A stretch of DNA of 64,000 nt from Serratia rhizosphaerae (GTDB taxonomy: Bacteria > Pseudomonadota > Gammaproteobacteria > Enterobacterales > Enterobacteriaceae), in NCBI RefSeq assembly GCF_009817885.1, contig NZ_CP041764.1, positions 3,534,001 through 3,598,000 of the forward strand, read 5' to 3'. The notes beneath the pieces are model-generated. The model searched no databases. It was not told the DNA's origin and was given only the letters and a program-made list of their open reading frames with translations. A program made the position numbers and the translations under genes. Of the stretch, positions 30,492 to 39,136 are shown piece after piece (the first letter of the stretch is position 1; each line of letters opens with the position of its first letter).

Positions 30492-31823
30492 TCAGTGGTG
30501 CCAGTCCTGATACTCCTGCTGTCGCCGCTGCGGGGCGGTTTCCGGCATCAGCCACAGGCCGACGGCGGAAATCACCCCCAGCACGATCATATAGCCCGCC
30601 AGACCGTAATAGTGGCCGCCGGTCATCTGCAGGATTTTCACCGCCAGCAGGCCGAGAATACCGCTGCCGACCAGCGAGCCGATCTGCCAGATCAGCGCGA
30701 TGCCGCTGCAGCGCACGCGGGTCGGGAACAGTTCCGGGAAGTACGACGCCTGCGGGGCGTAACACATGCTGTGGCCAAGGGTCAGCACCACGATCATCGC
30801 CAGCTGGGTCAGCCAGAAGTTATCAGCGTTCAGCAGCATAAAGAACGGTACGATGCAGACCACCTGCAGCAGCGCGCCGGCGATGTAGACCGGTTTGCGC
30901 CCCAGCCGGTCGGAAAGGTGCCCCATCAGCGGGATGGCGAAAATCTCCAGCACCACCGCCACGATCATCGTCTCCAGCAGAATGCTTTCGCTCAGCTGGT
31001 TGGCCTTGCCGTAGGCCAGCACGATCACCGTGAACATGGCGAACGCGCAGGCTTCGATCAGTTTGGCGCACACGCCTTTGCCGATCAGGCCCGGATAGGC
31101 GCGCGCCACTTCCACCACCGGCCGGCTTTCCACCGCCTTGGTGGCGCGGATCTGGGCAAACACCGGCGACTCGTCGATCTTCAGGCGGATAAACAGCCCG
31201 ACGATCACCAGCAGCAGGCTGAGCAGGAACGGAATGCGCCAGCCCCATTCGAGCATCTGCGCCGGCGACAGCAGGGCGGTCAGCAGGGCGAACAGGGCGG
31301 AGGGCAGTAAAAAGCCGGCCGGCGCGCCGATCTGCACCCAGCTGGCGTAGAAACCACGCCGGCGGGGAGGCGCGTATTCGGCGGTCATCAGTACCGCGCC
31401 GGCCTGTTCGCCGCCGACGCCGAAGCCCTGCAGCACGCGGATCAGGATCAGGGCGATCGGCGCCCAGATGCCGATCTTGTCGTAGGTGGGCAGCAGGCCG
31501 ATGCAGAAGGTGCCGAGGCCGACGATCAGAATGGTGATCACCAGCGCCTTTTTGCGGCCGACTTTATCGCCGATATGGCCGAAGACAATGCCGCCCAGCG
31601 GGCGCGCCAGAAAGCCGACCGCGTAGGTGGCGAAGGCCGCCAGCGTGCCGACCAGCGGATCGGCGCTGGGGAAGAACAGCTGGCCGAAAAACAGCACCGC
31701 CGCGGTGCCGTAGGCGAAAAAGTCGTAGTATTCCGCCGCCGTGCCGATGGCGGAGGCGCTGGCGACGCGCTTTAACAGCGGCTGATGGTCGCCGGCGTCG
31801 GCGTCGTGCGTGGTGGTGGTCAT
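30492..31823 (-). CDS. MHS-family MFS transporter (metabolite:H+ symporter)
   Basis: A 443-residue, 12-helix permease of the metabolite:proton symporter branch (ProP/ShiA/KgtP relatives). Diagnostic segments are TAAEYYDFFAYGTAAVLFFG in helix 1, RPLGGIVFGHIGDKVGRKKAL after helix 2, and LQGFGVGGEQAGAVLMTAEY in helix 4. It lies between an ACS-family porter and rspR on the same strand, so a sugar acid, organic acid or betaine-like compound used by RspA/RspB is likely imported. The exact substrate is not predictable. Confidence 0.88.
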   Translation of the reverse strand: MTTTTHDADAGDHQPLLKRVASASAIGTAAEYYDFFAYGTAAVLFFGQLFFPSADPLVGTLAAFATYAVGFLARPLGGIVFGHIGDKVGRKKALVITILIVGLGTFCIGLLPTYDKIGIWAPIALILIRVLQGFGVGGEQAGAVLMTAEYAPPRRRGFYASWVQIGAPAGFLLPSALFALLTALLSPAQMLEWGWRIPFLLSLLLVIVGLFIRLKIDESPVFAQIRATKAVESRPVVEVARAYPGLIGKGVCAKLIEACAFAMFTVIVLAYGKANQLSESILLETMIVAVVLEIFAIPLMGHLSDRLGRKPVYIAGALLQVVCIVPFFMLLNADNFWLTQLAMIVVLTLGHSMCYAPQASYFPELFPTRVRCSGIALIWQIGSLVGSGILGLLAVKILQMTGGHYYGLAGYMIVLGVISAVGLWLMPETAPQRRQQEYQDWHH

Positions 31824-31892
31824 CAGGTGCTCCGGAAGGGTAGGGTCAGTGGGCTGACGGCGTTGCGGGCGTTGCCGCCCGCGCCGTTCTGT

Positions 31893-33182
31893 TTAGGGTT
31901 TTAAGGTTTGCGGCTGCGCCAGCGGACGCGGCGCACGCACAACCAGCAGCACCAGCAGCGCGCCGAGCGCGGCGATGCCGCCGGCCAGGATAAAGGCGCT
32001 GTCGAACTTGCCGGTATGCTGCACGATGTAGCCGGTAACCACCGGGCCGACAATACCGGATACGCTGCCGACCAGGTGAATAAAGCCGCTGGCGCCGCCG
32101 ACGCGGGATTTATGCACCACGTCCTGAATAATCGCCCAGTAGATCGCGCCGGTGATATACAGGAAGAAGATGGATACCGACATCAGCAGCACCGCCGGCA
32201 TCACGCTGCTGACGGTGCCCGCCAGCGCTACGCACGCGGCGGCGGCCAGCAGGCTGACCACCAACACAATCTTGCGCGACAGCAGCAGTTTGCCGGTGAT
32301 GTTGAAAATCTTATCGGAAATATAGCCGCCGAGCGCCAGGCCGACAAAACCGACGATCCACGGGATCACCGTCGTCAGGCTCATCTCTTTGATGTTCAGG
32401 TTGTGCGCCTGTACCAGATAGGCGGGGAACCAGCTGAGGAAGAAGAACAGGATGTAGTTGTAACAGAAGAAGGCGAAGGCGGTCGCCAGAATGATCGGCT
32501 GTTTCAGGTAGTAGCCCAGCCCGTGCGCGCTGCCGCTGAGCGCCTCTTCCGGGTGGTGGCCTTCGGCCTTCTGCGCATTGACCAGCGCCCGCTCTTCCTC
32601 GCTGACGCGCTTGCTTTTCTCCGGGTTGTCCGCCGCGATAAAGAACCAGACCAGCATCCAGACGATGCCGACCGAACAGATAATCATAAAGGCCGGTCGC
32701 CAGCCGAACGCCAGCGCCAGATAGCCGACGATCGGCCCCGCCACTGCGCCGCCAAGCGGCGAGCCGGCGCTGAGCAGCCCCATGGCGGTGGCCGCCTGTT
32801 TCTTCGGGAACCAGCCGTTGATCATTTTGTTGGCGGAGGCGCAGATCGGGCCTTCCGCCATGCCGAACAGCACGCGCAGGATCAGCATGGAGTAAAAGCC
32901 GCTGGCGAGCGCGGTCATGCCGCAGAAGATCGACCACAGCCCCACCGCCAGCCCCATCACCAGCGTCGGACCGAACCGGTCCACCGCCAGGCCGCCGATA
33001 AAGTTGAAGATCGCGTAGCCGAAGAAGAAGCTGCCGAAGATGATGCCGAACTGTTCGGCGTTGAGCAGCAGATCCTGTTCGATCATCGGCACGGTGATCG
33101 ACAGCGCCACCCGATCGAGATAGTTGATCATGTAGACCAGGAACAGCAGGAATACGAGGGTCCAGCGTAAGTTCTTAACCAT
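31893..33182 (-). CDS. ACS-family MFS transporter, probable sugar-acid uptake
   Basis: A 429-residue, 12-helix porter of the anion:cation symporter family (hexuronate, galactonate and rhamnonate porters). The opening VYMINYLDRVALSITVPMI has the family DRV motif, and the helix 4 region RVLFGMAEGPICASANKM is typical. I chose the ATG at 33182 with GGAG upstream; an in-frame ATG at 33248 adds a poorly conserved 22 residues. It lies 68 bp after rspB and is followed by a second transporter, so the rsp locus has two import systems. The substrate is probably an aldonate or uronate. Confidence 0.87.
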   Translation of the reverse strand: MVKNLRWTLVFLLFLVYMINYLDRVALSITVPMIEQDLLLNAEQFGIIFGSFFFGYAIFNFIGGLAVDRFGPTLVMGLAVGLWSIFCGMTALASGFYSMLILRVLFGMAEGPICASANKMINGWFPKKQAATAMGLLSAGSPLGGAVAGPIVGYLALAFGWRPAFMIICSVGIVWMLVWFFIAADNPEKSKRVSEEERALVNAQKAEGHHPEEALSGSAHGLGYYLKQPIILATAFAFFCYNYILFFFLSWFPAYLVQAHNLNIKEMSLTTVIPWIVGFVGLALGGYISDKIFNITGKLLLSRKIVLVVSLLAAAACVALAGTVSSVMPAVLLMSVSIFFLYITGAIYWAIIQDVVHKSRVGGASGFIHLVGSVSGIVGPVVTGYIVQHTGKFDSAFILAGGIAALGALLVLLVVRAPRPLAQPQTLKP

Positions 33183-33250
33183 GGCAAACACTCCACTTGG
33201 TGTCGTTTTAATCGTGTGCGTTGTTGTCCATTTCGGTGTGTCAGGCATTA

Positions 33251-34267
33251 TCAGCCGAACTGCAGCAGTACCTTGCAGCAGGTCTGGCGATCGTGTTCAA
33301 ACAGATGCAGCGCCGCTTCAACGTCGTCCGCCGCCACGCTGTGGGTAATCAGCCGTTCCGGTGCGATCAGTCCCTCGGCCATCCAGTCAATCACCTGAGG
33401 GAAGCGGGCGCTGTTGAGGCGTGAGGAGAAAATCGACAGCTCCTTACTGGTGATGCTCTGTTGGTTGATCACGCACGGCTCGGCGGAAAAGCCCATGATG
33501 CCGATGCGCGCCGCCGGCGATGCCAGCTGAATGGCCTGCGGCAGAATATCGGGGTGGCAGGCGGCGTCGATAATCAGCGTCGGGCGGATATCGCGCTGCG
33601 CCAGCGCTTCCGGCAGCGACGTCTGCTGGTTATTGACCACCTCATCGGCGCCGTTGGCGAACGCCATTTCCAGCCGCGCGGCGATACGGTCGGCGACGAT
33701 CACCTGCCGTACGCCGTACACGCCTTTCAGCACCTGGATCGCCGTCAGCCCCATCGGCCCCGCGCCGTAGATCAGCGCCACGTCGCGTGCGGTCGGCTGC
33801 AGGTGGGCGGTGATATTGGCGGCGATGGTGAACGGCTCCACCATTGCCGCCTGCCGATCGCTGAGCGCATCGGGGATGCGGTAGGCGTTGGCGGCCGGCA
33901 CGCAGCTAAAATCGCTGAAGCCGCCGTCGCGGTGGACGCCGATCACCTGCAGCTGGTGGCAGACGTTCGGTCGGCCGACCGAGCAGGGGTAGCAGTGGCC
34001 GCAGCTGACCACCGGGTCGACGGCCACGCGCTCGCCGAGCCGGGCGGCGTCGACGTTTGCGCCGACGGCGTCAATCACGCCGCAGAACTCGTGGCCGATC
34101 ACCCGCGGATAGCGGGCGAACGGGTTATGGCCGTGGTAGATATGCACGTCGGAACCACAGATGCCGGCGAGTTTGACCTTGACCCGCACTTCGTCGGCGG
34201 TGGGTTCCGGCAGCGGGCGTTGGGCTATCGTCAGCTGGCCCGGCTGTTCAATCACTACGCTTTTCAT
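33251..34267 (-). CDS. rspB: Zinc-type alcohol/polyol dehydrogenase RspB
   Basis: A 338-residue medium-chain dehydrogenase, the length of E. coli RspB (339). Catalytic-zinc ligands are Cys in LAGICGSDVH, His and Glu in VIGHEFCG, and structural-zinc cysteines lie in VSCGHCYPCSVGRPNVC. The NAD-binding GAGPMGL motif follows. The ATG at 34267 has GGAG upstream. It lies 14 bp after rspA and would oxidise a sugar acid or alcohol upstream or downstream of the RspA dehydration. The exact substrate in this organism is unknown. Confidence 0.9.
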   Translation of the reverse strand: MKSVVIEQPGQLTIAQRPLPEPTADEVRVKVKLAGICGSDVHIYHGHNPFARYPRVIGHEFCGVIDAVGANVDAARLGERVAVDPVVSCGHCYPCSVGRPNVCHQLQVIGVHRDGGFSDFSCVPAANAYRIPDALSDRQAAMVEPFTIAANITAHLQPTARDVALIYGAGPMGLTAIQVLKGVYGVRQVIVADRIAARLEMAFANGADEVVNNQQTSLPEALAQRDIRPTLIIDAACHPDILPQAIQLASPAARIGIMGFSAEPCVINQQSITSKELSIFSSRLNSARFPQVIDWMAEGLIAPERLITHSVAADDVEAALHLFEHDRQTCCKVLLQFG

Positions 34268-34281
34268 GCTGATATTCTCCG

Positions 34282-35496
34282 TTACCAGTTCCACAGGGTG
34301 CCGTCTTCCAGGCGCGCGACCGGCAGATAGGCCGGGTCGTAGGGGTATTTGGCCGCCAGCTTTTCGTCGAACTCGATGCCAATGCCCGGCTTGTCACCCG
34401 GATGCATATAGCCGTTATCGAAGGTCCAACTGTGGGGGAACACCTCCAGCATCTGTTCCGAATAGCCCATATACTCCTGCACACCGAAGTTCGGCACCCA
34501 CAGGTCGAAGTGCAGCGCTGCCGCCATGCAGACCGGCGACAGATCGGAAGGGCCGTGCGAGCCGGTGCGCACCTGATACAGCGAGGCGAAATCGGCGATG
34601 CGCCGCATACCGGTGATGCCGCCGGCGTGGGTGAGCGTGGTGCGGATATAGTCGATCAGCTGCTCTTCGATCAGTTGCTTGCAGTCCCAGATGCTGTTGA
34701 ACACTTCGCCGACGGCGATCGGCGTGACGGTGTGCTGGCGGATCAGGCGGAAACAGGCCTGGTTTTCCGCCGGCGTCGGGTCTTCCATCCAGAACAGGCG
34801 GTAAGGTTCGACGCTTTTACCGAAGCGGGCGGCCTCGATAGGCGTCAGCCGGTGGTGCATATCGTGCAGCAGATGCTGGTCGAAACCGAACCTGTCGCGC
34901 ACCGCCTCAAACAGCTTCGGGGTGAAGTCGAGGTATTTCTCCGTCGACCACAGCTGCTCTTCCGGCCAGTGGCCTTTGGTCGCCGGCTCATAGGCCTGGC
35001 CTTTGCCTTTCGCCATGCCGTAGGTGGTTTTCATCCCCGGCACGCCGCACTGCACGCGGATCGCCTTAAAGCCCATTTCCTGGTGGCGGGCGTAATCGTC
35101 CAGTACCTCGTCGATGCTGTGGCCGGTGGTGTGGCAATAGACCATCACGCCGCTGCGCGAAGCGCCGCCAAGCAGCTGGTACAGCGGCATATTGGCCGCC
35201 TTGGCCTTGATATCCCACAGCGCCATATCAATGGCGGAAATGGCGGACATGGTCACCGGGCCGCGTCGCCAGTAGGCGCCCTTGTAAAAGAACTGCCAGA
35301 TATCTTCGATCCGGTGCGCATCGCGGCCGATCAGCTGCGGACACAGGTGGTCGCGCAGGTAGGAGGCGACCGACAGTTCGCGGCCGTTGAGCGTGGCGTC
35401 ACCCAGCCCGGTAATCCCTTCGTCGGTGGTGATTTTCAGGGTGACGAAATTCCTGCCGGGGCAGGTGACAAACACTTCTGCATTGATAATTTTCAT
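34282..35496 (-). CDS. rspA: D-mannonate dehydratase-family enzyme RspA (enolase superfamily)
   Basis: A 404-residue enolase-superfamily enzyme, exactly the length of E. coli RspA. It has the capping domain (about 1-110), then the barrel with metal ligands in LHDMHHRLTP, FWMEDPTPAE and VGEVFNS, and the late HGPSDLSPV segment. Members dehydrate D-mannonate or D-gluconate to 2-keto-3-deoxy sugar acids, often slowly; RspA was first linked to starvation sensing in E. coli. The start at 35496 leaves out a 19-residue non-conserved extension. It is the first gene of the rspA-rspB-transporter-transporter-rspR run. Confidence 0.9.
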   Translation of the reverse strand: MKIINAEVFVTCPGRNFVTLKITTDEGITGLGDATLNGRELSVASYLRDHLCPQLIGRDAHRIEDIWQFFYKGAYWRRGPVTMSAISAIDMALWDIKAKAANMPLYQLLGGASRSGVMVYCHTTGHSIDEVLDDYARHQEMGFKAIRVQCGVPGMKTTYGMAKGKGQAYEPATKGHWPEEQLWSTEKYLDFTPKLFEAVRDRFGFDQHLLHDMHHRLTPIEAARFGKSVEPYRLFWMEDPTPAENQACFRLIRQHTVTPIAVGEVFNSIWDCKQLIEEQLIDYIRTTLTHAGGITGMRRIADFASLYQVRTGSHGPSDLSPVCMAAALHFDLWVPNFGVQEYMGYSEQMLEVFPHSWTFDNGYMHPGDKPGIGIEFDEKLAAKYPYDPAYLPVARLEDGTLWNW

Positions 35497-35557
35497 CGCG
35501 TGCGCTTTCCGTTGTTCAGGCTGTATGATGGGCGAACATATGTCATGACCCAACTAC

Positions 35558-35569
35558 CATACAAGTATG
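35558..35569. promoter_or_regulatory. Palindrome CATAC-AA-GTATG, candidate RspR operator
   Basis: A perfect 5-bp dyad with a 2-bp spacer lies 62-73 bp upstream of the rspA start codon. FadR-type GntR dimers bind short dyads of this kind, and rspR sits in the same locus. Further upstream (about 35596-35604), ATCACATTT resembles one half of a CRP site. Both assignments are inferred. Confidence 0.45.
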
Positions 35570-35676
35570 ATTTGCGCATTTTGCGGGCGGCGATCACATT
35601 TCGACCGTGTTAAGACGGACGGGGAAAAGGGAAAGAGGGCGACGTAAATCGCCCTTCAGACGGTGAGGCGGGGGAG

Positions 35677-36576
35677 TTAACCGAGCAGTTGGCAGTTAGG
35701 CGGCAGGCGGCACAAAATGGCGTTCGGCAGCACCTCAATGCGGAAATGTTTGCCCTTCAGCGGTTCGCCGTCGAGGTTAAACGTCATCTCGTGCGGCGCG
35801 TCGATCTCCAGCCAGGGCAGCGCGGCGCTGACGATATTCTTGTTGTCGTCTTCATTAAACAGGCTGGCGACCAGGGCCGGAAGCAGTTCGCCGGCGATCA
35901 GCAACCGCAGCTGCAGCAGGCCGTCGTTGATCAGCGCATCCGGGCACAGCTGCTGGCCGCCGCCGGCCTGCTTGCCGTTACCGATGCCGATCACCAGCGC
36001 TTCGCCGCGCCAGGCGAAATCCGGCCCGCGGATTTCACAGCGGTCGGCCTTCAGGCTCTCCATGCGCAGCAGGCCGTGAATAAAGTAGGAGACGCCGCCC
36101 AGCGCCGCCTTGAGCCTTTCCGGCGTTTCGGTGGTGATACGCGTGCCGAAGCCGCCGGTGGCCATATTGATAAAGTAGCGTTCACCGTTGACGCAGGCCA
36201 GGTCGATCGGCACCGCACGGCCTTTAATCGCCAGATTCAGCGCCTGTTCCGGCACCAGCGGAATATTACAGGCGGTGGCAAAGTCGTTGGCGGTGCCGAG
36301 CGGCAGGATGCCCAGCACCGGGCGCTGCTCGGCCGGTATCAGCGCCAGCGCGGCGGCCACTTCGTTGATGGTGCCGTCGCCGCCGCCGGCGATCAGCGTG
36401 CCGACGCCGAGCTGCTGCGCTTCTTCTACGTAGCGGGCGGCATCGCCGCCCTCCCAGGTAACGCGCACGTGCAGAATGTCGCCGGCCGCCCGCAGCTTTT
36501 GCACCGCAGCGCGCACCAGCTCATCGCCGGCGCCTTTACCGTTAATGATAAGTAATGTTGGCGCGTGTTGACCCAT
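35677..36576 (-). CDS. yegS: YegS lipid kinase (diacylglycerol-kinase-like)
   Basis: A 299-residue kinase of the DAGK catalytic family, the usual YegS length. The N-terminal LLIINGKGAGDE segment and the nucleotide-binding GGGDGTINEVAAALA are hallmarks, followed by PLGTANDFATACNIP. E. coli YegS has phosphatidylglycerol kinase activity in vitro. It acts at the inner face of the cytoplasmic membrane. The gene stands alone, 282 bp from the CyaR sRNA; that gap holds AT-rich sequence and no clear gene. Confidence 0.93.
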   Translation of the reverse strand: MGQHAPTLLIINGKGAGDELVRAAVQKLRAAGDILHVRVTWEGGDAARYVEEAQQLGVGTLIAGGGDGTINEVAAALALIPAEQRPVLGILPLGTANDFATACNIPLVPEQALNLAIKGRAVPIDLACVNGERYFINMATGGFGTRITTETPERLKAALGGVSYFIHGLLRMESLKADRCEIRGPDFAWRGEALVIGIGNGKQAGGGQQLCPDALINDGLLQLRLLIAGELLPALVASLFNEDDNKNIVSAALPWLEIDAPHEMTFNLDGEPLKGKHFRIEVLPNAILCRLPPNCQLLG

Positions 36577-36858
36577 GTCTGTTGTCCTGCCTTGCTAAAA
36601 TCCGTTGGTTATCAACGATAGACCACTGGCAATGTGGAAGCCATAAGAATATTCAGTTAAGGATATCGCATAGTGAAACGCATTTTCCGGCTTTATCGTG
36701 CGTCGCTGGGATATTGTTTTTTTGTTGTAGTGAAAAGTGTTGGGAATATATTAATTAAAATCGCTGTTATATATATTTATATTGGACGAGGAATTTCCTG
36801 TAAATATATAAGATGAATTAATGGGGAACGGTATTAACCGGTGTCGGGGAGTGAAAAA

Positions 36859-36944
36859 GAAAAAGCCAGCCCAAGGGAGATTGGGCTGGCCAAGGAGGTG
36901 GTTCCTAGTATTGCTATGCAAATATTCTCGTTCTTTATTTTAGC
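36859..36944 (-). ncRNA. cyaR: CyaR small regulatory RNA
   Basis: The minus strand reads the strongly conserved CyaR core AGGAACCACCTCCTTGG, then a terminator hairpin GCCAGCCCAA-TCTCCC-TTGGGCTGGC ending in TTTTTC. The expected RNA is about 86 nt (87 in E. coli), starting at GCTAAAATAAAG. In E. coli it also lies beside yegQ (trhP). CyaR is an Hfq-bound sRNA that uses the CCTCC region to block ribosome sites of targets such as ompX and luxS. It is preceded by a CRP-type promoter, matching its known cAMP-CRP activation. Confidence 0.92.
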
Positions 36945-36949
36945 GGTCT

Positions 36950-36993
36950 GATAGTAACGACTTTTCCCGCAGATTGGTGTGATCCAATTCTAA
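36950..36993 (-). promoter_or_regulatory. cyaR promoter with CRP half-site at -41.5
   Basis: On the minus strand TACTAT lies at -12 to -7 relative to the predicted CyaR start at 36944. The dyad read on the plus strand as TGTGA-TCCAAT-TCTAA (36978-36993) has one perfect CRP half and one weak half. Its centre is 41.5 bp upstream of the start, the class II position. CRP activation of cyaR is known in E. coli. Confidence 0.75.
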
Positions 36994-37026
36994 TATTTGC
37001 ACTTCTCTATGTTTTATTTCTGTGAA

Positions 37027-37067
37027 CTCCCCTCATATTTAGGATTTTTCCCGTAAATTGAGGGGAG
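37027..37067. terminator. Inverted repeat between trhP and cyaR
   Basis: CTCCCCTCA and TGAGGGGAG form a 9-bp stem with a 23-nt loop, 32 bp beyond the trhP stop on the minus strand. It probably marks the 3' end of trhP and separates it from the cyaR promoter. No U-tract follows. Confidence 0.45.
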
Positions 37068-37098
37068 ATTACCATTCAAATCTCGTGTGCGGCGCGTG

Positions 37099-38454
37099 TT
37101 ATTTTTCCGCCGCGCCGTTGGCCTGCGGTAAATTACGAATCAGCAGGGCGTAGCTGAGGTCGACGTCCTGCGGGATCGGCAAATACACCAGATGGCCGTT
37201 GCCCGGCGCCACCGTTATCGCCTCATCTTTTTTATTGCGCATGCTGTCCAGCGTAAACTGGATGTTGCCGCCCGGCGTCATCAGCTCCACGCTGTCGCCG
37301 CAGGAGAATTTGTTTTTTACATCCACCTCGGCCCAGCCGTCACGGCGTACGCCGGTGAACTCGCCGACGAACTGCTGCCGCTCGGAAACGGAAGAGCCGT
37401 AGTCGTAGTTCTGATGCGCGTCGTGGGTGTGGCGGCGCAGGAAACCTTCGGTATAGCCGCGGTGCGCCAGGCCTTCCAGCGTGGTGAGCAGGCTGGCGTC
37501 GAACGGTTTGCCGGCGGCGGCATCATCGATGGCGCGGCGGTAGACCTGCGCGGTGCGGGCGCAGTAGTAGAAGGACTTGGTACGGCCTTCGATTTTCAGT
37601 GAATGCACGCCGAGCTGCGTCAGGCGCTCCACGTGCTGAATGGCGCGCAGATCCTTGGAGTTCATGATGTAGGTGCCGTGTTCGTCTTCGAACGCGCTCA
37701 TATATTCGCCCGGCTTCTGCGCTTCGGACAGCATAAAGACCTTATCGGTCGGCGCGCCGATGCCGAGCGTCGGCTCAACGGTTTGCACCGCGATCGGTTC
37801 ATGCAGGTGCACGATGTTGCCGGCGTCGTCTTCTTTGCCTTCCTCGGCCTTGTACTGCCAGCGGCAGGCGTTGGTGCAGGTGCCCTGATTCGGATCGCGT
37901 TTGTTGATATAGCCGGACAGCAGGCAGCGGCCGGAGTAGGCCATGCACAGGGCGCCGTGTACGAAGATTTCCAGCTCCATCTCCGGCACCTGGCTGCGGA
38001 TCTCAGCGATCTCCTCCAGCGACAGTTCACGGGACAAGATGACGCGCGTCAGCCCCATCTGATGCCAGAACTTCACCGTGGCCCAGTTCACCGCATTGGC
38101 CTGCACCGACAGGTGGATCGCCATCTGCGGGAAGGCTTCGCGCACCAGCATAATCAGGCCTGGGTCGGACATGATCAGCGCGTCCGGCCCCATATCCACC
38201 ACCGGCTTCAGGTCGCGCAGAAAGGTCTTCAGCTTGGCGTTGTGCGGCGCGATATTGACCACCACATAGAATTTTTTGCCCAGCGCGTGGGCTTCGTTGA
38301 TGCCCTGCGCCAGGTTCTCGTGATTGAATTCGTTGTTGCGTACCCGCAGGCTGTAGCGCGGCTGGCCGGCGTAAACCGCATCGGCGCCGTAGGCGAAGGC
38401 GTAACGCATGTTCTTCAGCGTGCCGGCCGGGGAGAGGAGTTCCGGTGTAAACAT
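37099..38454 (-). CDS. trhP: tRNA hydroxylation protein P (U32 family, YegQ)
   Basis: A 451-residue U32-family protein required for the prephenate-dependent, oxygen-independent 5-hydroxylation of wobble uridine 34 in tRNA. The cluster-binding cysteines are in GALCMAYSGRCLLSGY and GTCTNACRWQYK. The N-terminal barrel start ELLSPAGTLKNMRYAFAYGADAVY and length match E. coli YegQ (453). It is transcribed alone. A near-perfect FNR box lies 120-133 bp upstream of the start (38574-38587). Confidence 0.95.
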   Translation of the reverse strand: MFTPELLSPAGTLKNMRYAFAYGADAVYAGQPRYSLRVRNNEFNHENLAQGINEAHALGKKFYVVVNIAPHNAKLKTFLRDLKPVVDMGPDALIMSDPGLIMLVREAFPQMAIHLSVQANAVNWATVKFWHQMGLTRVILSRELSLEEIAEIRSQVPEMELEIFVHGALCMAYSGRCLLSGYINKRDPNQGTCTNACRWQYKAEEGKEDDAGNIVHLHEPIAVQTVEPTLGIGAPTDKVFMLSEAQKPGEYMSAFEDEHGTYIMNSKDLRAIQHVERLTQLGVHSLKIEGRTKSFYYCARTAQVYRRAIDDAAAGKPFDASLLTTLEGLAHRGYTEGFLRRHTHDAHQNYDYGSSVSERQQFVGEFTGVRRDGWAEVDVKNKFSCGDSVELMTPGGNIQFTLDSMRNKKDEAITVAPGNGHLVYLPIPQDVDLSYALLIRNLPQANGAAEK

Positions 38455-38573
38455 AGTGATTCTCAGTCTGATTTCAAGTCAGCGTCGCGCCACCTGATGG
38501 CGCGGCGAAAGCGAGGAATTGTAGCGGCAGCGCGCGCGGAAATCAGCAAGTAACCGGAGTTTCTTAGTGGGAA

Positions 38574-38587
38574 TTGATTTATATCAT
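38574..38587. promoter_or_regulatory. Near-consensus FNR box upstream of trhP
   Basis: TTGATTTATATCAT matches the FNR consensus TTGAT-N4-ATCAA at nine of ten positions. On the minus strand, TTACTT (38548-38553) lies 30 bp from its centre, close to the spacing of a class II activated promoter. FNR control of trhP is inferred. Confidence 0.5.
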
Positions 38588-38623
38588 AGTGAGACGCGCA
38601 GCGCGGACGCTGCGCGGGGGAAA

Positions 38624-38968
38624 TTAGCCGGCGCTGAGGTCGCGCACATCGGTGGTCGGGCCATTTTTGATCACCGACTGGATGCCGTTTTTCGCGGCGC
38701 TGTCTGAGCTGTACATCTGGCTGGTGCCGATTACCTGATGGTTTTTGGCCTTCAGCACAAAGTAGGGCTTGCCGCTGCTGCTGACTTTGCTTTCATACTG
38801 CGCTTCGTGCGGGGAGTTGGTCTGCACCGAGGCGATGCCGTTTTCCGCCGACGCCTTGCTGGTATACATTTCGCTGGAAAGAATGATCTCGCCGTTGCTG
38901 GCTTTTAACGTGAAGTGAAACTGTCCGTTGCTGCCGGATTTTTTTAGTTCATAGTGGCCGTTTGCCAT
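38624..38968 (-). CDS. yegP: YegP family protein (two DUF1508 repeats)
   Basis: A 114-residue protein made of two DUF1508 repeats (about 4-52 and 56-103). Each has the pattern Y/F-ELKKS...FHFTLKASNGEIILSSEMYTSKASAENGI and then a second copy with YFVLKAKNHQVIGTSQMYSSDSAAKNGI. Length equals or nearly equals E. coli YegP (110). I chose the ATG at 38968 with AGGAG upstream; an earlier in-frame ATG at 38995 is less likely. Its function is unknown. It lies between trhP and baeR as in E. coli. Confidence 0.92.
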   Translation of the reverse strand: MANGHYELKKSGSNGQFHFTLKASNGEIILSSEMYTSKASAENGIASVQTNSPHEAQYESKVSSSGKPYFVLKAKNHQVIGTSQMYSSDSAAKNGIQSVIKNGPTTDVRDLSAG

Positions 38969-39136
38969 GGGTCCTTCTCCTGTAGGTTCAGACATACGAT
39001 GAGCCGCCGTCTTTCAGCGGTTGCAAGCGCGCCGCTGAAATATGCTGCTACTAAGTGTAGCCAATGCCTTGAATTTCGGAGCGTTGAAATCGCGTAAAAG
39101 GCGCAGTGCGGCGACAAAAGCCTGCCGCAGCGGGGA

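Noticed and set aside
31908..33170. A 420-codon plus-strand frame over the ACS transporter
   Set aside because: Antisense shadow of a clear 12-helix transporter; the product is low-complexity His/Arg/Gln/Ala with no domain.
34402..35613. A 403-codon plus-strand frame over rspA
   Set aside because: Antisense to rspA, which has full-length similarity and catalytic motifs; the opposite product has no recognisable features.
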